From positions 496,001 to 560,000 of the forward strand of contig SCPD01000002.1 in the NCBI GenBank assembly GCA_005502925.1: a DNA stretch of 64,000 nucleotides, read 5' to 3'. This stretch comes from Rhizobiales bacterium Y(2018) (GTDB lineage: Bacteria; Pseudomonadota; Alphaproteobacteria; Rhizobiales; Aestuariivirgaceae). Made by a program: the position numbers and the translations under genes. The notes under the pieces are model-generated. The model worked only from the letters and a program-made list of their open reading frames with translations, was not told the DNA's origin and did no database searches. Of the stretch, positions 33,830 to 41,900 are shown piece after piece. The first letter of the stretch is position 1, and each line of letters opens with the position of its first letter.

Positions 33830-35042
33830 GCTTCGCCACCCAGAGTGCCAAGGCGGCGGCGACGAAACTCACCGCGATGCTGGCGAGGATCGGCACCCGG
33901 TAGCTGTGGTTGATGTCGAAGGCGAAGCCGGCGGCGCTGGGTCCGATCAGCGTGCCGAAGGCGACGCTGGTATAAAGCACGCCGAGAATGCCACCGATAT
34001 GGCGCCCGCCGAAATAATCGGTGGCAACGGAGGGGATGATCGCCACCCAGCCGCCATAGAAGACGCCGAACAGGAAGGCGAACAGCGCCAGCGTCCAGAA
34101 CCCTCCCGCCACCGCCCAGATGATGAGCGACAGAGCGATGCCGGCATGCATGGCGACGAGCGAGGCATGCCGGCCCATCCGGTCGGCAAGGCCGCCCAGG
34201 AAAAATCGTCCGGCCGTGCTGCCGACGCCGATCATGCCGAGCAGCAGCACCGCCGAGGTCGGCGCGATGCCGAGATCGAGCGCATAGGGGACGAGATGGA
34301 CGAAAGGCACGAAGACGCCGAAGGCGCAAGCGAGGCTCGCGGCATAAAGCCCGATGAATTGACGGCTCCGCACCGCTTCGCCGACCTTGGCTCCGGAACG
34401 TGCGCCGGAGGCGGCCGCGGCGGTGAGCGGATCATCGTCGGGGCCCAAGCCCTTGTCGCGCGGGTCATTGACCAGCAGCCATGACATGGCGATGCCGAGC
34501 AGAGCGGCTGTGAGGCCCAGCGTGATATAGGCGTCGCGCCAGCCGATGAGGTGGATCAACCAGGCGGCGAGCGGTGGCATCACCAGCGTGCCGAGGCCGA
34601 TGCCGCTCACCGCGAGGCCCGAGGCGAAGCCACGGCGGCGCACGAACCAGCGCTGCACCGCGCCGACCGCCGGCACATAGGCGCAGCCGACGCCGATGCC
34701 GACACCGAGCCCGTAGGCGACATAGACTTCCATGATGGTGCGGGCGAGGCCGGCGAAGACCAGCCCTGCGCCGACCAGCAGCATGCCGAGCACCGCCATG
34801 GTGCGCGCGCCGTAACGGTCGGCGAGCGGCCCGCTGATGATGCCGAGCGCGAAATAGAGAAAGCCCGCCAGCGAGAAGACGAGCGACACCTCGCCGCGCG
34901 AGGCGCCGAATTCCTGTTCGAGCGGCGTGAGGAAGGCGCTGAACGTATAGGCGCTGCCGAAGCCCAGAAGCGTCACGGCGAAAGCGGCGCCGACGATGGC
35001 CCAGCCATAGAAGAAACGTGTGGGAGCGGAGGTCGGGGTCAT
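33801..35042 (-). CDS. MFS transporter (monocarboxylate/oxalate-formate antiporter-like)
   Basis: A 413-residue membrane protein with about twelve helices. The first begins FFYGWAIVGAAFAVTLLGFGSAYTFS, and the loop motif GPLADRYGARTM between helices 2 and 3 is present. The opening and the large RWFVRRRGFASGLAVSGIGLG segment are typical of the organic-anion group. It is encoded 1 nt after the amidase gene, so the two are co-transcribed, and the carried substrate is probably an amide or its acid. Confidence 0.9.
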   Translation of the reverse strand: MTPTSAPTRFFYGWAIVGAAFAVTLLGFGSAYTFSAFLTPLEQEFGASRGEVSLVFSLAGFLYFALGIISGPLADRYGARTMAVLGMLLVGAGLVFAGLARTIMEVYVAYGLGVGIGVGCAYVPAVGAVQRWFVRRRGFASGLAVSGIGLGTLVMPPLAAWLIHLIGWRDAYITLGLTAALLGIAMSWLLVNDPRDKGLGPDDDPLTAAAASGARSGAKVGEAVRSRQFIGLYAASLACAFGVFVPFVHLVPYALDLGIAPTSAVLLLGMIGVGSTAGRFFLGGLADRMGRHASLVAMHAGIALSLIIWAVAGGFWTLALFAFLFGVFYGGWVAIIPSVATDYFGGRHIGGILGVLYTSVAFGTLIGPSAAGFAFDINHSYRVPILASIAVSFVAAALALWVAKPRNLPGRST

Positions 35043-35043
35043 G

Positions 35044-36429
35044 TCAGGCGATAGGATGTTGTTGATGCCAGGACGTGACCGACTGGAAGGCGGCGCCGGC
35101 GCGCACCAGCCGCGCTTCGCCGAGATGGGGTGCGACGAGCTGGAAGCCCATCGGCAGGCCTTGCACGGTGAAGCCGCCGGGCAGCGTGATTGTCGGATGG
35201 CCGGTCATGTCGAAGGGGCAGGTGTAACGCTGCAATTTTGCAATGAGCTCCGGCTGCGCGCCGAGCGACTGGATATCGGCGAGTGTCAGGGGCGCAAAGG
35301 GCTGAACAGGGGTGAGCATCACGTCGATGGTTGTGAGGAGGGTGTTCACACGGCCGCGGAACTCTGCACGCCGGAGCAGGATCTTCTGATAGTCCGTAGC
35401 AGACAGTGCGCGTCCCGTCTCGATGACGGCGCTGAGGATCGCGCCATACTGATCCTTGTGTTTCGCATAGGTCGCTTCATGCGCGACGGCAGCCTCGATG
35501 GCGCAATGGGGAGACCAGTCGGCGATCGTCTGGGTGACGTCGGGCATGTGGACGGAAATGAATTCGGCGCCGAGCGCGGTGAAGATAGTGATCGCCTTGG
35601 CAATCATGGCCGCCGTTTCATCACTCACATCGGCCGTGTTCCAGTCGGTATCGATGCCGATGCGTAAGCCTTTTACGCCATCATCGGCGAGACTGAGATA
35701 ATCGGGCACCGGTTCCGGCAATGCCGTCGGATCTTGATCGTCGCTGCCGGCGATCACGCCGAGCAGGAGGCCGGCATCCTTGGCGCTGCGCGCCATGGTG
35801 CCGATATGATCGAGCGAGGCGGCGAGCTCGGCGACGCCGTGACGGCTGACCCGGCCCCAGCTGGGTTTCAATCCGGTGACGCCATTGGCGGCGGCGGGCC
35901 AACGGATCGAGCCGCCGGTATCCGACGCGATCGCGCCGTAACAGAGGCCGGCGGCAGTGGCGACGCCGGAGCCCGAGGAGGAGATGCCCGTCCAGTAGTC
36001 GTCATGCCACGGATTGGCGGGCGGCGTGATCGCCGCGTGATGATCGGAATAGGCGCCCTCGCTGAGCTCGGTCTTACCGATGAGCACCGCGCCCGCCTGC
36101 TTGAGGCGGCGCACCAGCGTCGCATCTTCAGTCGCGATCCGGCGCAGGCCAGGGGCCATGCCGGCACCGGTCGGCGCGCCGGCGATCCAGCACAGATCCT
36201 TCACCGCGACGGGAACCCCATGCAGAGGCCTGCGATGGAGGCCGCGCGCGATCTCGGCATCGGCGGCCCGGGCCTGCTCGAGCGCCAGATCTGCCGTCAC
36301 CAGCGCGAAGGCATGAAGCTCTGGCTCGAGCGTCGCGATGCGGGCGAGCAGGGCTTGTGTCGCCTCGAGCGACGAAATTTCGCGCCGGGCGATATGCTGG
36401 CCGACCTCTGTGAGCGTCAGATAATGCAC
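35044..36429 (-). CDS. Amidase (amidase signature family)
   Basis: A 461-residue Ser-Ser-Lys amidase. The catalytic lysine is in VAVKDLC (K77), the cis-serine in the SSSGSG loop (about 150-154) and the nucleophile serine in DTGGSIRWPAA (S174). The start is GTG with AAGGA 6 nt upstream. Family members hydrolyse amides, biurets, allophanate or glutamyl-tRNA. The C-terminus, without GatBC partners, indicates a catabolic amidase. The neighbouring MFS protein probably imports the substrate. Confidence 0.92.
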   Translation of the reverse strand: MHYLTLTEVGQHIARREISSLEATQALLARIATLEPELHAFALVTADLALEQARAADAEIARGLHRRPLHGVPVAVKDLCWIAGAPTGAGMAPGLRRIATEDATLVRRLKQAGAVLIGKTELSEGAYSDHHAAITPPANPWHDDYWTGISSSGSGVATAAGLCYGAIASDTGGSIRWPAAANGVTGLKPSWGRVSRHGVAELAASLDHIGTMARSAKDAGLLLGVIAGSDDQDPTALPEPVPDYLSLADDGVKGLRIGIDTDWNTADVSDETAAMIAKAITIFTALGAEFISVHMPDVTQTIADWSPHCAIEAAVAHEATYAKHKDQYGAILSAVIETGRALSATDYQKILLRRAEFRGRVNTLLTTIDVMLTPVQPFAPLTLADIQSLGAQPELIAKLQRYTCPFDMTGHPTITLPGGFTVQGLPMGFQLVAPHLGEARLVRAGAAFQSVTSWHQQHPIA

Positions 36430-36528
36430 GATTTTTCCTTTAGAATACTTGAGTCATATGGGCGCTGTGTTATCTTTATATTTGCCCGGTAATGGCTAAT
36501 TCAAACCATGATTTCTCTTCTTTTTGAG

Positions 36529-36541
36529 TTAGAATTTCTAA
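36529..36541. promoter_or_regulatory. Palindrome directly upstream of the LysR (GcvA-like) gene
   Basis: TTAGAATTTCTAA is a 13-nt palindrome ending 1 nt before the start codon. A related TTTAGAATACTTGAG is at 36438-36452, near the amidase start. These may be the regulator's own sites for autoregulation and amidase control. Confidence 0.4.
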
Positions 36542-37426
36542 ATGAGTAGATTGCCACCTCTGAACGCGCTCAAGGCTTTCGAAGCGGCCGCCCGGCATCT
36601 TTCGGTCAAGGTGGCGGCCGAGGAATTGTCGGTGACGCCGGGCGCCGTCAGCCAGATGCTCAAGACGCTCGAATTACATCTGGGGCGCCAGCTTTTCGAC
36701 CGCGTCAATCGCGGCATCGTTCTCACTGAAGCGGGGCGCAACTACCTGCCGCCGGTCCGCAACGCCTTCCGGCAGATTGCGGAAGCGTCCCGGCGCGTCG
36801 CCGCGGAGGAGGAAACGGGTGTGCTGACGGTCAGCACGACACCGTTCTTCGCCTCCGCCTGGCTGGTGCCGCGGCTCGGCGCCTTCCGCGCGGCGCATCC
36901 CGACATCGATCTCCGGATCCTCACCGGCAACGGCCTTGCCGATTTCACCCGCGACGGCGTCGATGTCGCCATCCGCCATGGTCTCGGCCGTTATCCGGGT
37001 CTCAAGAGCGATCATGTCCTCGCGGTTGCGATGATTCCAGTGGCCGCCCCTTCGCTCGTCGCGCGTCTGGGGCAACCCGCGCGCCCTGCCGATCTTCTCG
37101 ACTGGCCGCTGGTTCAGGACGCCGATCGCAAAGGCTGGGCCTTGTGGTTCGAGGCGCAGGGCCTCACCGACACGGGACCGACACGCGGTCCTTCCTTCGA
37201 TGATCCGGGACTGCTGCTGCGCGCCATCATCGCCGGCCAGGGTGCGGGTCTCCTGCCGGATGCGATGGTCGAGACGGATGTCAAGGAAGGCCGGCTCGCG
37301 CGGCTCGCCGAAGCGAAGGAGATCGAGGTCTTCGCCTATTATCTCGTCTATCCTGAGCTCGCGCAGGGGCGGGCCAAGATCCAGGCTTTTCGTGAGTGGA
37401 TTCTCGATGCGGCGGGAAAAGCCTAA
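36542..37426 (+). CDS. LysR family transcriptional regulator (GcvA-like)
   Basis: A 294-residue regulator. It starts SRLPPLNALKAFEAAARHLSV, the hallmark opening of the GcvA subgroup, with the helix-turn-helix VKVAAEELSVTPGAVSQMLKTLE, and then the effector domain. It is divergent from the amidase-MFS operon, which it probably controls. Its end overlaps the convergent SMP-30 gene by 4 nt. Confidence 0.93.
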   Translation: MSRLPPLNALKAFEAAARHLSVKVAAEELSVTPGAVSQMLKTLELHLGRQLFDRVNRGIVLTEAGRNYLPPVRNAFRQIAEASRRVAAEEETGVLTVSTTPFFASAWLVPRLGAFRAAHPDIDLRILTGNGLADFTRDGVDVAIRHGLGRYPGLKSDHVLAVAMIPVAAPSLVARLGQPARPADLLDWPLVQDADRKGWALWFEAQGLTDTGPTRGPSFDDPGLLLRAIIAGQGAGLLPDAMVETDVKEGRLARLAEAKEIEVFAYYLVYPELAQGRAKIQAFREWILDAAGKA

Positions 37427-38301
37427 CCCCCGAATCGCGACTCCGGAATTCCCTTGATGCCGAGGCCGGTGATGGCGAAGAGGCTGCCGCGCAGCACGCC
37501 ATCGCCGGGGAAGCGCGGCAGTGGCGGCTTGGCCATCGACGTCACATAAAGAGTGTCGAGCTTCGGGCCGCCGAACATCACGCTCGTCACCTTTTTCACC
37601 GGCATGTCGATGACACGTTCGACCTTGCCATCGGGGGTGTAGCGGATGAGCTTGCCGTCATAGACCTGTGCGTTCCACAAGCAGCCTTCGGCATCGACGG
37701 TCGACCCGTCGGCGGCGCCGCCGGTCGAGGTGTCGAGCTTGGTGAAGGTGCGCCGGTTCGAGACCTGGCCGGTTTTCTTGTCATAGTCATAGGCCCAGAT
37801 CTCGCCCGACCAGGAATCGGCGAAATAGAAGATGCGGTCATCCGGGCTCCAGCACGGGCCGTTCGAAACGATGATTCCCGTATCGACCTTGGTGACGCTG
37901 AAATCCGGATCGAGACGATAGAGGGCGCCATTGGGTCCGGATTCCTGGCTGTCCATCGTACCCGCGAAGAATCTGCCGGCGCGATCCACCTTGCCGTCAT
38001 TGATCCAGTTGGCCGGGCGGTCCGGCTCGATCTCGGCGATGAGCGGACAGTCGCCCGTCGCAAAGTCGAGCGCATGGAAGCCTTTCGCCAGGGAGCAGAT
38101 CGCCCCCTTGCCGTCCTTGCGGATGGCGATCGACCCGACGCGCGAGGGCACATCCCAGGCGCGGATCTCGGTGCCTTGCGCCGTCGCCCGGAAGACCCGC
38201 ATGCCCGGTGCGTCGATCCAATAGAGCCGCTGCTGCTCGACATCCCACAAGGGGCCTTCGCCGAGCGTCGTCTTCACATCGACCAGAACGTCGATCTTCA
38301 T
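37423..38301 (-). CDS. SMP-30/gluconolactonase family lactonase
   Basis: A 292-residue six-bladed beta-propeller. Metal-binding residues are expected from LGEGPLWD (glutamate), WINDGKVDRAGRFFAGTMD (asparagine and aspartate), SNGPCWSPD and DGSTVDAEGCLWNA (aspartate). The start at 38301 has an AGGAGAAAA site; the frame to 38391 reaches into the next gene. It opens sugar lactones to aldonates. It is the distal gene of the sugar operon and a paralogue of the gene just upstream. Confidence 0.92.
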   Translation of the reverse strand: MKIDVLVDVKTTLGEGPLWDVEQQRLYWIDAPGMRVFRATAQGTEIRAWDVPSRVGSIAIRKDGKGAICSLAKGFHALDFATGDCPLIAEIEPDRPANWINDGKVDRAGRFFAGTMDSQESGPNGALYRLDPDFSVTKVDTGIIVSNGPCWSPDDRIFYFADSWSGEIWAYDYDKKTGQVSNRRTFTKLDTSTGGAADGSTVDAEGCLWNAQVYDGKLIRYTPDGKVERVIDMPVKKVTSVMFGGPKLDTLYVTSMAKPPLPRFPGDGVLRGSLFAITGLGIKGIPESRFGG

Positions 38302-38317
38302 GTCGTTTTCTCCTGTG

Positions 38318-39190
38318 TCATCCCTTGAAACGTGGTTCCGGCAGGCCGCGCACGCCGAGGCCATGAATGGCGAAGACGCATCCTGCCTCACGCTCGCGGT
38401 GATATTGGTTGTTGAAAGGCCGCGCCATCGAGGTGACGAAGGCGATGTCGAGATCAGGCCCGCCGAAGATCAGGCTCGTCGTCGACTGCACCGGCAGGCC
38501 GACGATGCGGTCGATGACACCATTGGGATCGAAGCGGATCAAGCGGCCGGAATAGACCTCGGTGCTCCACACATAACCTTCCGCATCGACGGTGGCGCCG
38601 TCGGGCAGGCCGCGCAAATTCTCGAAGCTCGTGAAGACGCGGCGCGAACGGACTTTGCCGGTCTCCGTGTCATAGTCATAGGCATAGATCAGCTTCTTGC
38701 CGGTATCGGCGAAATAGAGCGTCCTGCCATCGGGGCTGAAGCACGGGCCGTTGGAGCAGATGATGCCGTGGTCGAGCTCATGCACCGTGAGATCGGGATC
38801 GAGGCGGAACAACTTCCCGACACCGTTGCGTTCCTCGAAATCCATCGACCCGGCGATGAAGCGGCCCTGACGGTCGACCTTGCCGTCATTGAGGCGCGGT
38901 GTCAGTTCGCCCGACTGCGTCTCGGCGATGAGCGTCACCTCGCCGGTGGCGAAATCGAGTTCATGAAATCCGCTGCGCAGCGAAACGATGGCGCCGCCCT
39001 TCTCGCGCAGAGCGAGCGAGCCGACAGGCTCGGGCAACGGCCAGTGGCGGCGGTCCCCGCCCGTCACATCGGCGGAATAGACGGCGGGACCGTAAGAGTC
39101 GATCCAATAGAGCCGCTGCTCGGCGACATCCCAGAGCGGGCCTTCGCCGAGCGCGTCGCGTTCCGCGCTGAAGATCTCGATGCGCAGCAT
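38318..39190 (-). CDS. SMP-30/gluconolactonase family lactonase, second paralogue
   Basis: A 290-residue beta-propeller with the same landmarks as its neighbour (LGEGPLWD, LNDGKVDRQGRFIAGSMD, SNGPCFSPDG, DGATVDAEGYVWS). The two are alignable along the whole length, which suggests a tandem duplication with later divergence. Two lactonases in one operon may serve two anomeric or ring forms, or two steps. Confidence 0.92.
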   Translation of the reverse strand: MLRIEIFSAERDALGEGPLWDVAEQRLYWIDSYGPAVYSADVTGGDRRHWPLPEPVGSLALREKGGAIVSLRSGFHELDFATGEVTLIAETQSGELTPRLNDGKVDRQGRFIAGSMDFEERNGVGKLFRLDPDLTVHELDHGIICSNGPCFSPDGRTLYFADTGKKLIYAYDYDTETGKVRSRRVFTSFENLRGLPDGATVDAEGYVWSTEVYSGRLIRFDPNGVIDRIVGLPVQSTTSLIFGGPDLDIAFVTSMARPFNNQYHREREAGCVFAIHGLGVRGLPEPRFKG

Positions 39191-39201
39191 GGCCGCTCTC
39201 C

Positions 39202-40140
39202 CTAGAAGGATACTTTGTCGGCGCCCTTGAGCGCGAGGATGTCGCGCGCCTCATCGGGTGTCGCCACCTGCATGCCGAGGCCTTCGATGATCTTGCGTGC
39301 CAGCGCCACCTGCTCGGCATTGGATTTGGCGAGCTTGCCCTTGCCGGCCCACAGGCTGTCTTCGAGACCGACGCGGATATTGCCGCCCAGCGCCGCGGCT
39401 TGCGCCGCGATGCGCAATTGCGCCGCGCCGGCGCCCAGCACCGACCAGCGGAAACTGTCGCCGAACAGACGGTCGGCGGTGCGTTTCATATGGGCGACGT
39501 CTTCCGGATGGCTGCCGATGCCGCCGAGCAGCCCGAACACCGACTGCACGAACAGCGGCGGCTTGACCAGACCGCGATCGAGGAAATGCGCCAGATTATA
39601 GAGATGCGCGATGTCGTAGCATTCGAACTCGAAACGCGTGCCGTTATCGTAGCAGGTTTCGAGGATGAATTCGATGTCCTTGAAGCTGTTGCGGAAGACG
39701 AGATCGCGCGTCGCCTCGAGATGCGGCTTCTCCCAGTCGAATTTGAAGGTCTTGTATTTATCGACCAGGTGATAGAGGCCGAAATTGATCGAGCCCATAT
39801 TGAGGGAGGCGACTTCCGGCTTGAACTGGGCAGCGGGCCTCACCCGCTCCTCGACTTTCATATAGGGGCTGCCGCCGGTGGTGATGTTGATGGCGGCCTT
39901 GGTCGCCTGCTTGATACGCGGCAGGAAGCGGGCGAAGGCCTCCGGCGTCTGGTCGGGCTTGCCGGTTTCGGGATCGCGCGCATGGAGATGCAGGATGGCG
40001 GCGCCGGCTTCCGCCGCGGCGATGGCTTCCTTGGCGATCTCGTCCGGCGTGATCGGCAGATAGGGCGACATGGTCGGCGTATGGATGGCGCCGGTCACCG
40101 CGCAGGTGATGATGACCTTGCCTTTATTGTCTTTCGTCAA
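39202..40140 (-). CDS. Beta-keto acid cleavage enzyme (BKACE/Kce family)
   Basis: A 312-residue TIM-barrel zinc enzyme. The metal motif HLHARDPETGKPDQ lies at residues 51-64. The middle has the NITTGGSP and ASLNMGSINFG segments, and SVLGAGAAQL later. The family condenses a beta-keto acid with acetyl-CoA and cleaves it to acetoacetate and a new CoA ester. The start is a TTG in a TTGA overlap with the dehydrogenase stop codon. Directly after a 3-hydroxy-acid dehydrogenase, the enzyme would receive the 3-keto acid made there. Confidence 0.92.
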   Translation of the reverse strand: MTKDNKGKVIITCAVTGAIHTPTMSPYLPITPDEIAKEAIAAAEAGAAILHLHARDPETGKPDQTPEAFARFLPRIKQATKAAINITTGGSPYMKVEERVRPAAQFKPEVASLNMGSINFGLYHLVDKYKTFKFDWEKPHLEATRDLVFRNSFKDIEFILETCYDNGTRFEFECYDIAHLYNLAHFLDRGLVKPPLFVQSVFGLLGGIGSHPEDVAHMKRTADRLFGDSFRWSVLGAGAAQLRIAAQAAALGGNIRVGLEDSLWAGKGKLAKSNAEQVALARKIIEGLGMQVATPDEARDILALKGADKVSF

Positions 40141-41102
40141 TTTCCGATCTCCTTCGCGGCGCGCTTCTTATGCGCGGCCAATGCCATCAGTCTCTTGTCG
40201 CGCCAGACCTGCCGGTCCTGGAGCTTGTCCTTGCCGACGCGCTTGCGGCGTTCCGGCTCGATCACATTCATGACCTCGCCGGCCCAGTCGACGCGGCGCT
40301 GCATCTGCGGGAACAGGTTTTCATAGATGCCCTGGTAGCGCTCGGCGTAATCGCGCACGCCGCCCGGCGCGTTGAGGTCGATGGTCTCGAACGGGCCCAT
40401 GAAGGACCAGCGCAGCGCCAGGCCGTCGCGGATGCCGATATCGACATCCTCGACGCTGGCATAACCATCGGCCACCAGGCGGAAGGCTTCTTCGAGCAAT
40501 GCGCCCTGCATGCGGTTCATGATGAAGCCGTCGAGCTCCTTCTTCATGACGAGCGGCGCATGGCCGGCCGACAGCAGAAATTGCCGCGTGCGCTCGACCG
40601 TCTCAGGCGAGGTCCAAGGCGCTGGTACCACTTCGGCGGCGGGGATCAGATAGGGCGGGTTGATCGGATGCACGACGATGCAGCGCGCCCGGCCTTTCAG
40701 GCCTTCGGTGAAGCGCGACGGCAGGATCGCCGAGGTGGAGCTCGCCAGCACTGCATCGGGGCTCGATGCGGCATCGAGCGCCTCGAACACCTTGATTTTG
40801 GTGGCGAGCACTTCCGGCGTGTTCTCCTGCACGTGCTGGGCGTCTGCCACGGCTTCCGCGAGCGTCGCGGCAGGCGATATGCGGGCGAGGACCGTTGCCG
40901 GCGCCGCGCCATTGAGAAGATCGTTCTGCGCCAGGTCTTCCAGGACGCCGGCGATATAATCAAACGCCTTCGCGGCGGCACCATCTGCCTGGTCCCACAG
41001 GCGCACCGACGAGCCTGAGCGCGCGAAGCTGATCGCCCAGGCGCGCCCGATAAAGCCCGAGCCGATGACGGCCGTCGCCGGCCGGTCAGAGGGTTTCGAC
41101 AT
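40137..41102 (-). CDS. 3-hydroxyacyl-CoA dehydrogenase family: L-gulonate 3-dehydrogenase/carnitine dehydrogenase-like
   Basis: A 321-residue NAD-dependent dehydrogenase. The N-terminal Rossmann motif is VIGSGFIGRAW (12-22). ASSTSAILPS and HPINPPYLIPAAEVVPAP follow, and the C-terminal helical domain has SFMGPFETIDLNAPGG. This last motif and the length match lambda-crystallin/L-gulonate 3-dehydrogenase and carnitine 3-dehydrogenase rather than true acyl-CoA enzymes. The start at 41102 has GGAG 9 nt upstream. It overlaps the preceding SDR by 17 nt. The product would be a 3-keto (beta-keto) acid, the substrate type of the next enzyme. Confidence 0.88.
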   Translation of the reverse strand: MSKPSDRPATAVIGSGFIGRAWAISFARSGSSVRLWDQADGAAAKAFDYIAGVLEDLAQNDLLNGAAPATVLARISPAATLAEAVADAQHVQENTPEVLATKIKVFEALDAASSPDAVLASSTSAILPSRFTEGLKGRARCIVVHPINPPYLIPAAEVVPAPWTSPETVERTRQFLLSAGHAPLVMKKELDGFIMNRMQGALLEEAFRLVADGYASVEDVDIGIRDGLALRWSFMGPFETIDLNAPGGVRDYAERYQGIYENLFPQMQRRVDWAGEVMNVIEPERRKRVGKDKLQDRQVWRDKRLMALAAHKKRAAKEIGN

Positions 41103-41892
41103 TTCCATCCACTCCAAGTGATTGTCCTGAAACATTGATGCCGGCATCGGAGAGCAGGAAGGCCACCATGCTGGCGACGTCGTAGGGGCTCACCATGCGC
41201 CGGAGCGATACTTTCTCGAGATAGGCTTTTTCCATCTCGGCATGGCTGATGCCGATCTGCTTGGCGCGGTCGCCGATCACCTTGTCGATGCGCGGACCTT
41301 CGACGATGCCGGGCAAGATGGCATTGACGCGGATGCGATGCGGTCCGAGCTCCTTGGCGAGGCTCTGGGTGAAACCGACGACGGCGAATTTGGCCGAGGA
41401 ATAGGGCGTGCGGAACGCATAGCCATGGCGGCCCGCGGCGGAGGACATGTTGACGATGGATCCGCCGCCTGACGCTTTGAGCATCGGCACGGCGAGGCGC
41501 GCGCACAGGAATTGCCCGGTCAGGCAGACATCGATGCAGCGCCGCCAGTCGGCGATGGAGATTTCATCGACGCCGCCGGTCGGCCCGGCAATACCGGCAT
41601 TGTTGATGAGGGCGTCGAGCCCGCCCCATTCCTTGGCGAGGAGAGCGAACATCCGCTCGACATCCTCGTCCTTGGCGACATCGACCTTGGTGGCGAGCGC
41701 GCCGGGGAGGGATTTCTTCGCTTCGGCGATGGCATTGTCGGCAATGTCGCAGATGGCGATACGGGCGCCAAGTGCGGCCAAGGTGCTGGCGATGGCGAAG
41801 CCGATGCCCGAGGCACCGGCGGTGATCAGCACGCGCTGGTCCTTGAGGCCTGACAGGAAATCCGCCGGTGAAGAGGGTGCTTTATTGCTCAT
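41086..41892 (-). CDS. Short-chain dehydrogenase/reductase (SDR)
   Basis: A 268-residue classical SDR with ITAGASGIGFA, NNAGIAG, NMSSAAGRHG and the YSSAK catalytic motif. The C-terminal part (PRIDKVIGDRAKQIGI) resembles SDRs acting on sugars or sugar acids. It starts 8 nt after the permease stop codon, within the sugar operon. It may oxidise the imported sugar to a lactone, feeding the SMP-30 enzymes. Confidence 0.9.
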   Translation of the reverse strand: MSNKAPSSPADFLSGLKDQRVLITAGASGIGFAIASTLAALGARIAICDIADNAIAEAKKSLPGALATKVDVAKDEDVERMFALLAKEWGGLDALINNAGIAGPTGGVDEISIADWRRCIDVCLTGQFLCARLAVPMLKASGGGSIVNMSSAAGRHGYAFRTPYSSAKFAVVGFTQSLAKELGPHRIRVNAILPGIVEGPRIDKVIGDRAKQIGISHAEMEKAYLEKVSLRRMVSPYDVASMVAFLLSDAGINVSGQSLGVDGNVETL

Positions 41893-41900
41893 GGAGTCTC

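Noticed and set aside
40137-41102. Fatty-acid beta-oxidation 3-hydroxyacyl-CoA dehydrogenase
   Set aside because: The C-terminal motif GPFETIDLNAPGG and sugar-operon context match the L-gulonate/carnitine dehydrogenase branch.
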